Of a stretch of DNA of 64,000 bases, positions 35,727-44,523 are shown one piece after another; the stretch's first letter is position 1; each line of letters opens with the position of its first letter. The stretch is taken from NCBI GenBank assembly GCA_003001975.1, contig PVUG01000007.1, positions 172,967 to 236,966 of the forward strand, read 5' to 3'. Source of the DNA: Martelella mediterranea (lineage in GTDB: Bacteria; Pseudomonadota; Alphaproteobacteria; Rhizobiales; Rhizobiaceae). The notes below the pieces were generated by a model that was given only the letters and a program-made list of their open reading frames with translations, was not told where the DNA came from and ran no database searches. Position numbers and translations under genes: made by a program.

Positions 35727-36743
35727 TCACCCTTGCGGGCGCGGTTGGGGAACCGGCCCGACTTCCGGCCAGGGGGCCAGCGGCGGCAGCGGGATCGTCG
35801 GTGTCAGTGCCGCCGTCGGCAGAGGCGAGGGGGCCGGTGCGCCGAGCACACCCGTGCAGGCAGCGGGCAGGTCGGACAGCGTCTTGTAGGACGGGCGCGT
35901 CGGCTTTGGCGCCGGTTTTTCCGGCTTTTTGGGCGGCGGGGCAGGCTCTGCCGGCGCCCAGGGCTCGTCGGAAAGCCACCATGCCAGATGGTCGCCGCAG
36001 CCATCATCCTTCATGTCGACGGCATTTTGCGCCTTGCAGCCCGGTGAGCCTGGACGGCAGAACAGGCGGATATGAAAATGATAGTGATGGCCGTAATAGG
36101 GGCGGACCTTGGCGAGGTTGGAACGGTCGCCCTTCCAGTCTTCGCAGATCGCCTTCTTGATGCCGGGATGAACGAAGATGCGCTGGACTTCCGGATAGCT
36201 TGCCGCCCGCATGATCAGACGTTCATGGGCGGGGGTGAATTTTTCGGGATCGACAAACAGCGTGCCGTCGTTCTTCAGCATCGAAACGGCAGAAATATCC
36301 TCGCGTTCGCGCAGGCTCAGCCGCCGGTCGGGCATCGGGTTCAGCCAGATATCGGCATCGAGGCCGACCTGGTGGGAAGCATGGCCCGAGAGCATCGGTC
36401 CACCGCGCGGCTGCGAAATGTCGCCGACCAGAAGGCCCGGCCAGCCGTCATATTGCGCCGCATCGCTTGCCAACCGCTTGATCAGCGCGATGGTATCGGG
36501 ATGGCCGAAACGACGGTTGCGCGAAAGCCGCATCGCCTGCCAGTTCGGCCCGTCGATCGGCAGCGCTTCGGCGCCGGCAATGCAGCCATTATTGTAGAAA
36601 CCGAAGGATTTTGGCGATCCCGCGCTTGGCGCCGTTTCGGATGCAAACAGGATTTTTGCCGATTGTGGAAAATCCTGCGCTGCTGCCACAAGCGTCATTG
36701 CCAGAAGCGTCGCGATGGCCGAAAAGGCCCTGAACCATTGCAT
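35727..36743 (-). CDS. mepA: Penicillin-insensitive murein endopeptidase (MepA family)
   Basis: A 338-residue periplasmic LAS-fold zinc peptidase that cuts peptidoglycan cross-links. A signal peptide covers about 1-22 (MQWFRAFSAIATLLAMTLVA...A). Zinc-site motifs are SGHASHQVGLDADIW near 119-133 and the later HYHFHIRL. Six cysteines probably form disulfides, as in MepA. The C-terminal 70 residues are a proline-rich tail (PAPPPKKPEKPAPKP...) longer than in E. coli. The ATG at 36743 has AAGGAG seven bases upstream and is preferred over the TTG at 36758. Confidence 0.9.
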   Translation of the reverse strand: MQWFRAFSAIATLLAMTLVAAAQDFPQSAKILFASETAPSAGSPKSFGFYNNGCIAGAEALPIDGPNWQAMRLSRNRRFGHPDTIALIKRLASDAAQYDGWPGLLVGDISQPRGGPMLSGHASHQVGLDADIWLNPMPDRRLSLREREDISAVSMLKNDGTLFVDPEKFTPAHERLIMRAASYPEVQRIFVHPGIKKAICEDWKGDRSNLAKVRPYYGHHYHFHIRLFCRPGSPGCKAQNAVDMKDDGCGDHLAWWLSDEPWAPAEPAPPPKKPEKPAPKPTRPSYKTLSDLPAACTGVLGAPAPSPLPTAALTPTIPLPPLAPWPEVGPVPQPRPQG

Positions 36744-36827
36744 CGCACTCTCCTTCAAGGCAGCGCGTTATCACTTATTCGTGCCGATCGGCAGGCATGC
36801 CGCACTCCCGCCTCACAAAAACGGCAC

Positions 36828-36856
36828 TTGTACACCCGGGTCGATATTTGCTTATT
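36828..36856 (+). promoter_or_regulatory. Candidate sigma-70 promoter of the peptide transporter operon
   Basis: TTGTAC (36828-36833) and CTTATT (36851-36856) are spaced by 17 bases and lie about 45 bases upstream of the binding-protein gene. The -35 box sits in CTTGTA, the usual alphaproteobacterial form. Confidence 0.4.
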
Positions 36857-36901
36857 CTTGTTGCGAACACGAGAAAAGCAACAACGGAGATGGCAAAAAC
36901 C

Positions 36902-38728
36902 ATGTGGAAAACAATCTCGGCCGCTGCTTGGGTTGTCGCCGCAGGGGCCTTGGGCCTGGCACCGGCGGCATACGCGCAGGACAGCGAAGCCAGTGAATGG
37001 CAGTATGCCTCCGCGCTGACCGGAACGCCGGAATACCCGCGAGACTTTTCCCATTTCAGCTATGTCAATCCGGATGCGCCCAAGGGCGGCGAACTGAAGC
37101 TTTACGCCACCGGCACGTTTGATTCGCTGAACCCGATCCCCTATGGCGGCGCGAAGGCCTCCGGCCTCGGCCTTGTCTTCGAAACGCTGATGACGCCCGC
37201 AGAAGACGAGATCGACGCGCAGTACGGCCTTCTGGCCGATGGCTTCAAGGTGCCCGAGGACATTTCTTCGGTGACCTACCGCCTCAACCCGAAGGCGGCG
37301 TTTTCGGACGGTGAGCCGGTGACGCCGGAAGATGTGGTGTTTTCCTTCGACAGCCTGAAGGAACTCAATGCGCGCTATGCCAATTACTACCGCCACGTGA
37401 CCAGTGCGGAGGTCACCGGCGAGCGGGAAGTGACGTTCCATTTCGACGAGACCGGTAACCGCGAATTGCCGCAGATCGTCGGTCAACTGATGGTGTTTCC
37501 CAAACACTGGTTTGCGGGCGACCCGCCGCGCGATGTTTCGGCCAGTACGCTGGAAAAGATCGTCGGTTCCGGCCCTTACGTGATCGATACGGTCAATCCC
37601 GGTTCATCGATCACCTATCGCCTCAATGACGACTATTGGGGCAAGGATCTGCCGGTCAATGTCGGCCGCAACAATTTCGGAACCGTGAACTATCTCTATT
37701 TTTCCGATCTCGACGTCGCCTTCGAGGCGTTTCGCGCCGGAACCTTCGACTTCTGGGTGGAAACGCGCGCCAAGCGCTGGGCGACGGGCTATAATTTCCC
37801 GGCGATCAAGGATGGCAAGGTCAAGCGCGAGGCGGTGCCTAACCCCTTGCGCAAGACCGGGATCATGCAGGCGCTGGTGCCCAACAACCGCCGCGCGCCT
37901 TTTGATGATCAGCGCGTGCGCGAGGCGTTGGTCTATGCCTTCGATTTCGAGACCATCAACAAGAACCAGTTGAGTGATGCCTATTCGCGCGACAACAGTT
38001 TCTGGTTCGGGACCGAACTCGCCTCGTCCGGCCTGCCCAAGGGCGAGGAACTGCAAATTCTGGAATCGGTCCGCGATCTGGTTCCCGATTCCGTCTTCAA
38101 CACCGCCAACAAACTACCGGTCGGCGGGACCGAGGAAGAATCACGCGCAAATCTGCAAAAGGCCTTTCAATTGCTGAAGGAGGCTGGTTTCGAGCGGCGC
38201 GGCAGTCAGATGGTCAATGCCGAAACCGGTAAGCCGTTCTCATTCGAAATCCTGCTCGACAATCCCTCGCTTCAGGTCGTGGTGCTGCCCTATGTCGAAA
38301 ACCTGCGCAAGCTCGGCATCGATGCCACGATCCGCGTTGTCGACGCCTCGCAATATCAGAACCGGGTCAATGATTTCGATTACGACATGATCTGGGAAAT
38401 CTGGGCGCAGACGCTCAGCCCGGGCAACGAACAGTTCAACTTCTGGGGATCGCGATCCGTCGATCAGCCGGGCTCGGAAAACTATGCCGGCATTGCCGAT
38501 CCGGGCGTCGATGCGCTGATCCAGAAAATCGTTTTCGCCGATGACCGCGCCACGCTGGTGGCCGCCACCAAGGCGCTCGACCGTGTGCTGCTGGCCCATG
38601 ATTTCATCATTCCGCTCTTTTATTCCAGAGACTACCGCATCGCCTACTGGAACAGGATCACGCATCCCGGCTTCCCCGAATACGGACTGGATTTTCCCGC
38701 CGGCTGGTGGTCGACGGAGGCTGAATGA
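36902..38728 (+). CDS. yejA: Extracellular oligopeptide-binding protein (YejA-like)
   Basis: A 608-residue family 5 solute-binding protein of the YejA branch. The signal peptide is MWKTISAAAWVVAAGALGLA followed by PAAYAQD. The YejA-type start of the mature domain (SHFSYVNPDAPKGGELKLYA) and FDSLNPIPYGGAKASGLGLV are typical. Start choice: ATG 36890 has GGAG touching it, too close to work, while ATG 36902 leaves 12 bases, so neither is ideal. It binds peptides or microcin-C-like compounds for the YejB-YejE-YejF importer. A RIME-like repeat separates it from the permease gene. Confidence 0.88.
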   Translation: MWKTISAAAWVVAAGALGLAPAAYAQDSEASEWQYASALTGTPEYPRDFSHFSYVNPDAPKGGELKLYATGTFDSLNPIPYGGAKASGLGLVFETLMTPAEDEIDAQYGLLADGFKVPEDISSVTYRLNPKAAFSDGEPVTPEDVVFSFDSLKELNARYANYYRHVTSAEVTGEREVTFHFDETGNRELPQIVGQLMVFPKHWFAGDPPRDVSASTLEKIVGSGPYVIDTVNPGSSITYRLNDDYWGKDLPVNVGRNNFGTVNYLYFSDLDVAFEAFRAGTFDFWVETRAKRWATGYNFPAIKDGKVKREAVPNPLRKTGIMQALVPNNRRAPFDDQRVREALVYAFDFETINKNQLSDAYSRDNSFWFGTELASSGLPKGEELQILESVRDLVPDSVFNTANKLPVGGTEEESRANLQKAFQLLKEAGFERRGSQMVNAETGKPFSFEILLDNPSLQVVVLPYVENLRKLGIDATIRVVDASQYQNRVNDFDYDMIWEIWAQTLSPGNEQFNFWGSRSVDQPGSENYAGIADPGVDALIQKIVFADDRATLVAATKALDRVLLAHDFIIPLFYSRDYRIAYWNRITHPGFPEYGLDFPAGWWSTEAE

Positions 38729-38799
38729 GGGTGGATATGGGCTGTGGGGTCATAGTTGGCGGGATGGTCTCATTTTCGCAGCGTTGGGCCTCGTTCTTC

Positions 38800-38919
38800 C
38801 GTCATGCCGGCCTTGAGCCGGCATCCAGGGCTACGAGAACAAAGCCGAAATGGGATGACGGGCAGTCTCGGAAACTCCTTTCGGGTTGCCCTGGACCCCG
38901 GCTCAAGGCCGGGGTGACG
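38800..38919. repeat. RIME-like palindromic intergenic element, copy B
   Basis: The ends 38800-38827 and 38892-38919 are inverted copies: the right end begins TGGACCCCGGCTCAAGGCC and the left end is its imperfect complement. The design matches the element at 22457-22615. It lies inside the 229-base gap between the yejA-like and yejB-like genes of one operon. Transcribed, it would form a long hairpin. Confidence 0.65.
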
Positions 38920-38957
38920 GCGTATGCACACATCATTCCCGACAGGAGCGTCGCATA

Positions 38958-40055
38958 ATGGGCTCCTACATCATTCGCCGTCTTTTGCTGATGATCCCGA
39001 CGCTGATCGGCATCATGACGATTTCCTTCATCATTGTGCAGTTTGCGCCGGGCGGCCCGGTGGAACAGGTGATTGCCGAGCTGAACGGCCAGGGCGGCGG
39101 TGCGGAAAGCCGCATCTCCGGCGGTTCGGATGCCGGCATGTCGATGGACAGTTTCGACAGCGGGGCGTCGTCCGACTATCGCGGCGCGCAGGGTCTCGAC
39201 CCGGAACTGATCGCCAATCTGGAAGCCCAGTTTGGTTTCGACAAGCCGCCGCTGACGCGCTTCCTGCTGATGATGCGCGACTATCTGACCTTCGATTTCG
39301 GCGACAGTTTCTTCCGCAATTCCTCCGTCATCGACCTCATCATCGACAAGCTGCCGGTGTCGATCTCGCTCGGCATCTGGGTGCTGCTGTTATCCTACGG
39401 CGTTTCCATTCCGCTTGGCATTCGCAAGGCGGTGAGGGACGGGTCGCGCTTTGATGTGTGGACCTCGGGCATCATCGTCATCGGCTTTGCCGTGCCGGGC
39501 TTTCTGCTCGGTATCCTGATGATCATCCTGTTTGCCGGCGGCTCGTTTTTCGACTGGTTTCCGCTGCGCGGCCTCGTCTCCGACAATTTTTCACAGCTTC
39601 CCTGGTGGCAGAAGCCGCTGGATTATTTCTGGCATCTGACCCTGCCGCTGATCGCGCTTTCGGTCTCCTCCTTCGCCACCACGACGCTTCTGACCAAGAA
39701 TTCCTTCATAGACGAGATCGGCAAGCAATATGTGATCACCGCGCGCGCCAAGGGGCTGGCGGAGCGCAAGGTGCTTTACGGCCATGTGTTCCGCAATGCC
39801 ATGCTGATCGTGATCGCCGGTTTCCCCGGTTCCTTCATTCTCGCCTTCTTCACCGGGTCGCTTTTGATCGAAAACGTGTTCTCGCTCGATGGTCTCGGGC
39901 GTCTCGGCTATCTGTCGCTGGTCAACCGGGATTATCCGGTGGTGTTTGCCACGCTCTATATCTTCTCGCTGCTCGGGCTTTTCATCGGCCTTGTCTCCGA
40001 CCTGATCTACACCTGGATCGATCCGCGCATCGATTTCGAAAAGAGGGATGTGTGA
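38958..40055 (+). CDS. yejB: Peptide ABC transporter permease (YejB-like)
   Basis: A 365-residue inner-membrane permease. The first span is [20 protein letters not shown], then [16 protein letters not shown] long glycine- and serine-rich periplasmic insert (about 45-75) is characteristic of YejB. The EAA-type coupling loop is [20 protein letters not shown] near 258-277. The ATG at 38958 has CAGGAG nine bases upstream. It forms the channel with the next permease and follows the RIME-like repeat. Confidence 0.9.
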   Translation: MGSYIIRRLLLMIPTLIGIMTISFIIVQFAPGGPVEQVIAELNGQGGGAESRISGGSDAGMSMDSFDSGASSDYRGAQGLDPELIANLEAQFGFDKPPLTRFLLMMRDYLTFDFGDSFFRNSSVIDLIIDKLPVSISLGIWVLLLSYGVSIPLGIRKAVRDGSRFDVWTSGIIVIGFAVPGFLLGILMIILFAGGSFFDWFPLRGLVSDNFSQLPWWQKPLDYFWHLTLPLIALSVSSFATTTLLTKNSFIDEIGKQYVITARAKGLAERKVLYGHVFRNAMLIVIAGFPGSFILAFFTGSLLIENVFSLDGLGRLGYLSLVNRDYPVVFATLYIFSLLGLFIGLVSDLIYTWIDPRIDFEKRDV

Positions 40056-40056
40056 C

Positions 40057-41196
40057 ATGAGCGATCTCACATCCACCGAGGTGGCAGGGCGTCCGAAGAC
40101 CGGCTGGCTTTCGCCGATGAACGCGCGACGCTGGCAGAACTTCAAGGCCAACCGGCGCGGCTACTGGTCGTTGTGGCTTTTCCTGTTCCTGTTTATCATC
40201 AGCCTGTTTGCCGAATTCGTCGCCAACGACAAGCCGATCATCGCCTCCTACAAGGGTGAAATCCTGTTTCCGGTGGCGGTCGATTACCCGGAGGAAAAAT
40301 TCGGCGGCTTTCTCGCCGTCACGGATTACCGCTCCGATTTCATTCAGGAAGAGATCGAGGCCAATGGCTGGATGATCTGGCCGCCGATCCGCTATTCCTA
40401 TCGCACCATCAATGCCAACGTGCCTTATTCTGCGCCCACCCCGCCCTTCTGGCTGATGAGCAAGGAGGAGCGCTGCGCCGGCTACCCTGAAGGCGTGGAT
40501 GATCCGGGCTGCAATCTCGGCAATATGGATTGGCTCGGGACCGACGACCTTGCCCGCGACGTGCTTGCCCGGGTGATCTACGGTTTCCGCATATCGGTGC
40601 TGTTCGGCCTGTTGCTCACCGGTTTTTCGGCCGTCATCGGCGTTGCCGCCGGTGCGGTGCAGGGCTATTTCGGCGGCTGGGTCGATCTTCTGATGCAGCG
40701 TTTCATCGAGATATGGTCGTCGCTGCCGACGCTTTACATTTTGCTGATTATCGCCGCCATCCTGCCGCCCGGCTTCTTCGTGCTGCTGGGGGTCATGCTG
40801 GTGTTCTCGTGGGTCAGTTTCGTTGCCGTCGTCAGGGCCGAATTCCTGCGCGCGCGCAATTTCGAATATGTGCGGGCGGCGCGGGCGCTCGGCGTCGGCA
40901 ATTTCACCATCATGTTCCGCCATCTGCTGCCGAACGCGATGGTCGCGACGCTCACCTTCATTCCCTTCATTCTGTCAGGCGCGATCGTGACACTGACCTC
41001 GCTCGATTTCCTGGGCTTCGGCATGCCGCCCGGCTCGCCCTCGCTTGGCGAACTGGTCAATCAGGGCAAGAGCAATCTGCAGGCGCCCTGGCTCGGCATC
41101 ACTGCCTTCTTCACGCTTTCGATCATGCTGTCGCTGCTGGTGTTTGTCGGCGAGGCGGTGCGCGATGCGTTCGACCCGAGGAAGACGTTCCAATGA
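40057..41196 (+). CDS. yejE: Peptide ABC transporter permease (YejE-like)
   Basis: A 379-residue permease. One N-terminal span (LWLFLFLFIISLFAEFVAND) is followed by a large periplasmic domain of about 120 residues, as in YejE. Five further spans come after GTDDLARDVLARVIYGFRIS, and the coupling loop is EYVRAARALGVGNFTIMFRH. The ATG at 40057 has AGAGGG nine bases upstream; the ATG at 40048 lies inside the end of yejB with no usable site. The stop overlaps the ATPase start. Confidence 0.9.
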   Translation: MSDLTSTEVAGRPKTGWLSPMNARRWQNFKANRRGYWSLWLFLFLFIISLFAEFVANDKPIIASYKGEILFPVAVDYPEEKFGGFLAVTDYRSDFIQEEIEANGWMIWPPIRYSYRTINANVPYSAPTPPFWLMSKEERCAGYPEGVDDPGCNLGNMDWLGTDDLARDVLARVIYGFRISVLFGLLLTGFSAVIGVAAGAVQGYFGGWVDLLMQRFIEIWSSLPTLYILLIIAAILPPGFFVLLGVMLVFSWVSFVAVVRAEFLRARNFEYVRAARALGVGNFTIMFRHLLPNAMVATLTFIPFILSGAIVTLTSLDFLGFGMPPGSPSLGELVNQGKSNLQAPWLGITAFFTLSIMLSLLVFVGEAVRDAFDPRKTFQ

Positions 41197-42812
41197 GTGA
41201 CACGCCGCTGCTTTCCGTCCGCGATCTCTCCGTCGCCTTTCGTCAGGGCGGGAGCGATAATCTGGCCGTCGACCGGACTTCCTTCGATATCATGCCCGGC
41301 GAGGTGGTGGCGCTGGTGGGTGAATCGGGTTCCGGAAAGTCCGCGACGGCGGCTTCCGTCCTGCGGCTTCTGCCGTATCCCGCCGCAAGCCATCCGAGCG
41401 GCGAAATCCTGTTTGAGGGCCGTGATCTTCTCAAAGCCGACGACCGGACGCTGAGGCAGGTGCGCGGCGGCGACATTACCCAGATTTTCCAGGAGCCGAT
41501 GACGTCGCTGAACCCGCTGCATTCGGTGGAAAAGCAGGTCGGTGAAACGCTGGCGCTCCATGCCGGCATGACGGGGGCGGACGCCCGCAAACGCGTGCTC
41601 GAACTGTTGCGGGAGGTCGGCATTCGCGAGGCGGAAAAACGGCTCGGCGCCTTCCCGCATGAATTGTCCGGCGGCCAGCGCCAGCGCGTGATGATCGCCA
41701 TGGCCCTTGCCAACCGGCCGAAACTGCTGATTGCCGACGAGCCGACCACGGCGCTCGACGTGACCGTGCAGGCGCAGATCCTGAAACTTCTGAAAAGCCT
41801 TCAGCGCGACCACGGCATGTCGATGCTGTTCATCACCCACGATCTCGGCATCGTGCGCAAATTCGCCGACCGGGTCTGCGTGATGACGGACGGAAAGATC
41901 GTCGAACATGGCCCCGTGGCGGAGATTTTCGACAATCCGCAGCATGCCTATACCAGGCACCTGCTGGCCGCCGAACCGAAGGGCGAGCCGCCGGCCCATG
42001 ATCCCTCGCGCGAAGTCATCGTCGAGGCCGATAACCTCAAGGTCTGGTTTCCGGTCAAGGCCGGCCTGTTGCGCAAGACGGTCGATCACGTGAAGGCGGT
42101 CAACGGCATTTCGCTCAAATTGCGCGCCGGCGAGACGCTGGGCGTCGTCGGCGAATCAGGCTCCGGCAAGACCACGCTGGGGCTGGCGCTGACGCGGATG
42201 ATCGGATCGGAAGGCCGGATCGCCTTTGTCGGCAAGGATATAAACGCCTATTCCTATCAGGCGATGAAACCGCTGCGCGAGGCGATGCAGATCGTGTTTC
42301 AGGACCCCTATGGCTCGCTGAGCCCGCGCATGTCGGTGGGCGAGATCGTTGCCGAGGGCCTGAAAATTCATGAGCGCGGTCTGTCGCCCAAGGAGCGCGA
42401 TGCCCGCGTTGCCGCGACGCTGGAGGAGGTCGGCCTAGATGCCGCCACCCGTTGGCGTTATCCGCACGAATTTTCCGGCGGTCAGCGCCAGAGGATCGCG
42501 ATCGCCCGCGCCATGGTGCTCAAACCCCGTTTCGTCATGCTGGATGAGCCGACCTCGGCGCTCGACATGAGCGTGCAGGCGCAGGTGGTCGATCTGCTCG
42601 CCGATCTTCAGAAGAAGCACAATCTCGCCTATCTGTTCATTTCGCACGACCTGAGGGTGGTCCGCGCGCTCGCCAACGAAATCATCGTCATGCGCTTCGG
42701 CGAGGTGGTCGAGCGCGGCCCGGCGGCAGACGTTTTCGAAAACCCGCAGGCCGACTATACAAAGGCACTGCTCGCCGCCGCCTTTGATATCGAACCGGTG
42801 GAAGCGGGGTGA
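41193..42812 (+). CDS. yejF: Peptide ABC transporter ATPase, two-domain fused form (YejF-like)
   Basis: A 539-residue tandem ATPase. Each half has a full set: Walker A GESGSGKSA (about 46) and GESGSGKTT (about 321), signatures LSGGQRQRVMIAMAL and FSGGQRQRIAIARAM, and Walker B LLIADEPTTALD and FVMLDEPTSALD. The two domains correspond to fused OppD- and OppF-type subunits. Its ATG overlaps the yejE stop, so the two are coupled. In the second half the Q-loop segment is IVFQDPYGSLSPRM. It powers peptide uptake through YejB/YejE. Confidence 0.93.
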   Translation: MSDTPLLSVRDLSVAFRQGGSDNLAVDRTSFDIMPGEVVALVGESGSGKSATAASVLRLLPYPAASHPSGEILFEGRDLLKADDRTLRQVRGGDITQIFQEPMTSLNPLHSVEKQVGETLALHAGMTGADARKRVLELLREVGIREAEKRLGAFPHELSGGQRQRVMIAMALANRPKLLIADEPTTALDVTVQAQILKLLKSLQRDHGMSMLFITHDLGIVRKFADRVCVMTDGKIVEHGPVAEIFDNPQHAYTRHLLAAEPKGEPPAHDPSREVIVEADNLKVWFPVKAGLLRKTVDHVKAVNGISLKLRAGETLGVVGESGSGKTTLGLALTRMIGSEGRIAFVGKDINAYSYQAMKPLREAMQIVFQDPYGSLSPRMSVGEIVAEGLKIHERGLSPKERDARVAATLEEVGLDAATRWRYPHEFSGGQRQRIAIARAMVLKPRFVMLDEPTSALDMSVQAQVVDLLADLQKKHNLAYLFISHDLRVVRALANEIIVMRFGEVVERGPAADVFENPQADYTKALLAAAFDIEPVEAG

Positions 42813-42863
42813 GTATCTGGCCGTTTTCCCCAGTCCGTTGAAAAGATAAAGAAGACATCGCGC

Positions 42864-43823
42864 ATGCCCAAAGCTCCCATCCTGATCGACCTCAAATTCT
42901 CCGGCCGCGCCGCCATCGTGCAGGCCCTTGGGCAGCATTTCCATGACCGGCCGGTGGTTGATCTGGCGGACGGGAACAATGCGGGCCGTGATCTTTCCGA
43001 CTGCCGCTATGCCGTGCTGTGGAACCCGGATGACGATCTGTTCGAACGCGCCCGCAATCTCGATATTCTCTTTTCCGGCGGGGCAGGGGTCGACCGCGTG
43101 CTCGAACTGGAAGGCTTGCCGGATGTGCCGCTGGTGCGTTTCGTCGATCCGTCGCTGACCCGGCGCATGAGCGAATATGTGGTGCTGCAATGCCTGTATC
43201 ATGCCCGCCGCATGCCCGATTATGCCCGCCAGCAGGCCGAAACACGCTGGCAGCAATTGCCGCCCGCCGAAGCGGGAGACTTCACGGTCGGGATCATGGG
43301 TCTTGGCGAACTGGGGCAGGATGCCGCCCGCAAGCTGAAGGTCATGGGCTTTGATGTCATCGGCTGGTCGCGCAGCAAAAAGCAAATCGAAGGCGTGGAC
43401 TGTTTCGATTCCGAGGGCCTCGATGCGTTTCTGGCCAGGACGGATATTCTGGTTGGCCTGTTGCCGTTGACCGCAGGGACCACCGGCATTTTCAACCGCG
43501 CGCTGTTTGAAAAACTCAGCCGCTCCGGTCCGCTTGGCGCGCCGGTGTTCATCAATGCCGGGCGTGGCGGTTCACAGGTCGAGGCCGATATCGTTACCGC
43601 GCTGGATAGCGGTGTTCTCGGCGCCGTATCGCTGGACGTGTTCGCCAGCGAGCCGCTGCCGCCGACAAGCCCGCTCTGGTCGCATGAGCGTGCGCTGGTG
43701 ACCCCGCATATTGCCTCCGATACCGATGTCCGGGCGCTTTTTGCCCATGTCGCGCGGCAGATCGCCCGTTTCGAGGCGGGCGAGCCGCTTCAGCATGTGG
43801 TCGACCGGACCGCGGGATACTGA
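42864..43823 (+). CDS. ghrA: D-2-hydroxyacid dehydrogenase, glyoxylate/hydroxypyruvate reductase A type
   Basis: A 319-residue NAD(P)H-dependent reductase. The Rossmann motif is TVGIMGLGELGQDAARKLK near 143-161. The catalytic Arg is in NAGRGGSQVE, the Glu in DVFASEPLPP and the His in VTPHIAS. The N-terminal segment FSGGAGVDRVLELEGLPDVP is typical of GhrA-like proteins that reduce glyoxylate or hydroxypyruvate. The gene starts 51 bases after the ATPase gene, so it may be read with the operon or stand alone. The symbol is by family resemblance. Confidence 0.82.
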   Translation: MPKAPILIDLKFSGRAAIVQALGQHFHDRPVVDLADGNNAGRDLSDCRYAVLWNPDDDLFERARNLDILFSGGAGVDRVLELEGLPDVPLVRFVDPSLTRRMSEYVVLQCLYHARRMPDYARQQAETRWQQLPPAEAGDFTVGIMGLGELGQDAARKLKVMGFDVIGWSRSKKQIEGVDCFDSEGLDAFLARTDILVGLLPLTAGTTGIFNRALFEKLSRSGPLGAPVFINAGRGGSQVEADIVTALDSGVLGAVSLDVFASEPLPPTSPLWSHERALVTPHIASDTDVRALFAHVARQIARFEAGEPLQHVVDRTAGY

Positions 43824-43906
43824 TCTGCCGGGAACAAAGACCCGCGCCTTGCCGTTTTATCCCTTTGGAAACGCGTCTGCCCCGCGCGGAGGCGAAGGAG
43901 GACGAT

Positions 43907-44128
43907 ATGACGACGCATTTCGATCCGAAGGAAGGCCGGCCCGTCAAATATCCGGGCGAGGACGACTATCCGCAGAAGAATGAGGACGACACCCGCATCC
44001 CGCCGACCGAAAAACGGCATCTCAATCGCGGGCAGACCGTGATCATGATCATCATCGCCATCATGGTTGCCGTGGTGCTGATCTGGGGTGGTGCTTCTTG
44101 GCTGTTCGGCGCGCCCGGCGCGAGCTAG
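43907..44128 (+). CDS. Small single-span membrane protein 1
   Basis: A 73-residue protein of unknown function. It has an acidic N-terminal half (PGEDDYPQKNEDDTRIPPTE), then KRHLNRGQTV, one membrane span VIMIIIAIMVAVVLIWGGAS at about 45-64, and a short tail. The basic residues before the span suggest an N-in, C-out topology. The start has AAGGAGGA upstream. The next gene encodes a protein of the same design (PTEKRHLNRGQ here, PTEARHSERGR there), so the pair looks like a tandem duplication. Confidence 0.75.
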   Translation: MTTHFDPKEGRPVKYPGEDDYPQKNEDDTRIPPTEKRHLNRGQTVIMIIIAIMVAVVLIWGGASWLFGAPGAS

Positions 44129-44147
44129 GACGATCCGGGAGGACGAC

Positions 44148-44378
44148 ATGGTTGAAAAGAAGACGACAGGCCACCGCCCCGAGGATGTCGAGGTTGATGT
44201 GACCCCGACGGAGGCGCGGCATTCCGAGCGCGGCCGTCCGGTGCTGATCATTCTGGCGGTGGGCCTCGTTCTGGCCTTCGTGGCCTGGGGCGCGGTGGAA
44301 CTGTTTGCCCCGCAGGGCGGCGAACCCGCGGGCGAGACCGTCAACGAGGACGCGAGCGAAGCTGCACCGGCTCAGTAA
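44148..44378 (+). CDS. Small single-span membrane protein 2
   Basis: A 76-residue protein of unknown function and apparent paralogue of the gene just upstream (19-base gap). Acidic N-terminus, then TPTEARHSERGRPVLIILAV, one span at about 32-50 (ending LVLAFVAWGAVELFAP), and an acidic periplasmic tail GEPAGETVNEDASEAAPAQ. GGGAGG precedes the ATG. Co-transcription with the first is likely. A candidate terminator follows at 44450-44483. Confidence 0.75.
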   Translation: MVEKKTTGHRPEDVEVDVTPTEARHSERGRPVLIILAVGLVLAFVAWGAVELFAPQGGEPAGETVNEDASEAAPAQ

Positions 44379-44449
44379 AGCTCACATCGAGCAAAACGAC
44401 GTGTCCGCTCTGGACTTTGTGCCGCCTTTGCAGCTAAGTCATGGGCCCG

Positions 44450-44483
44450 GAAGGGCGGCATGGCGGCCCTTCGCGCTATTTTT
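44450..44483 (+). terminator. Candidate terminator after the small membrane protein pair
   Basis: GAAGGGC (44450-44456) pairs with GCCCTTC (44466-44472), and TTTTT follows after six bases (44479-44483). It lies between the small membrane protein genes and pncB. Confidence 0.5.
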
Positions 44484-44523
44484 CCGCCGCAACGGCGCCT
44501 GAAAAGCCGAGGAGCGAACGGCG

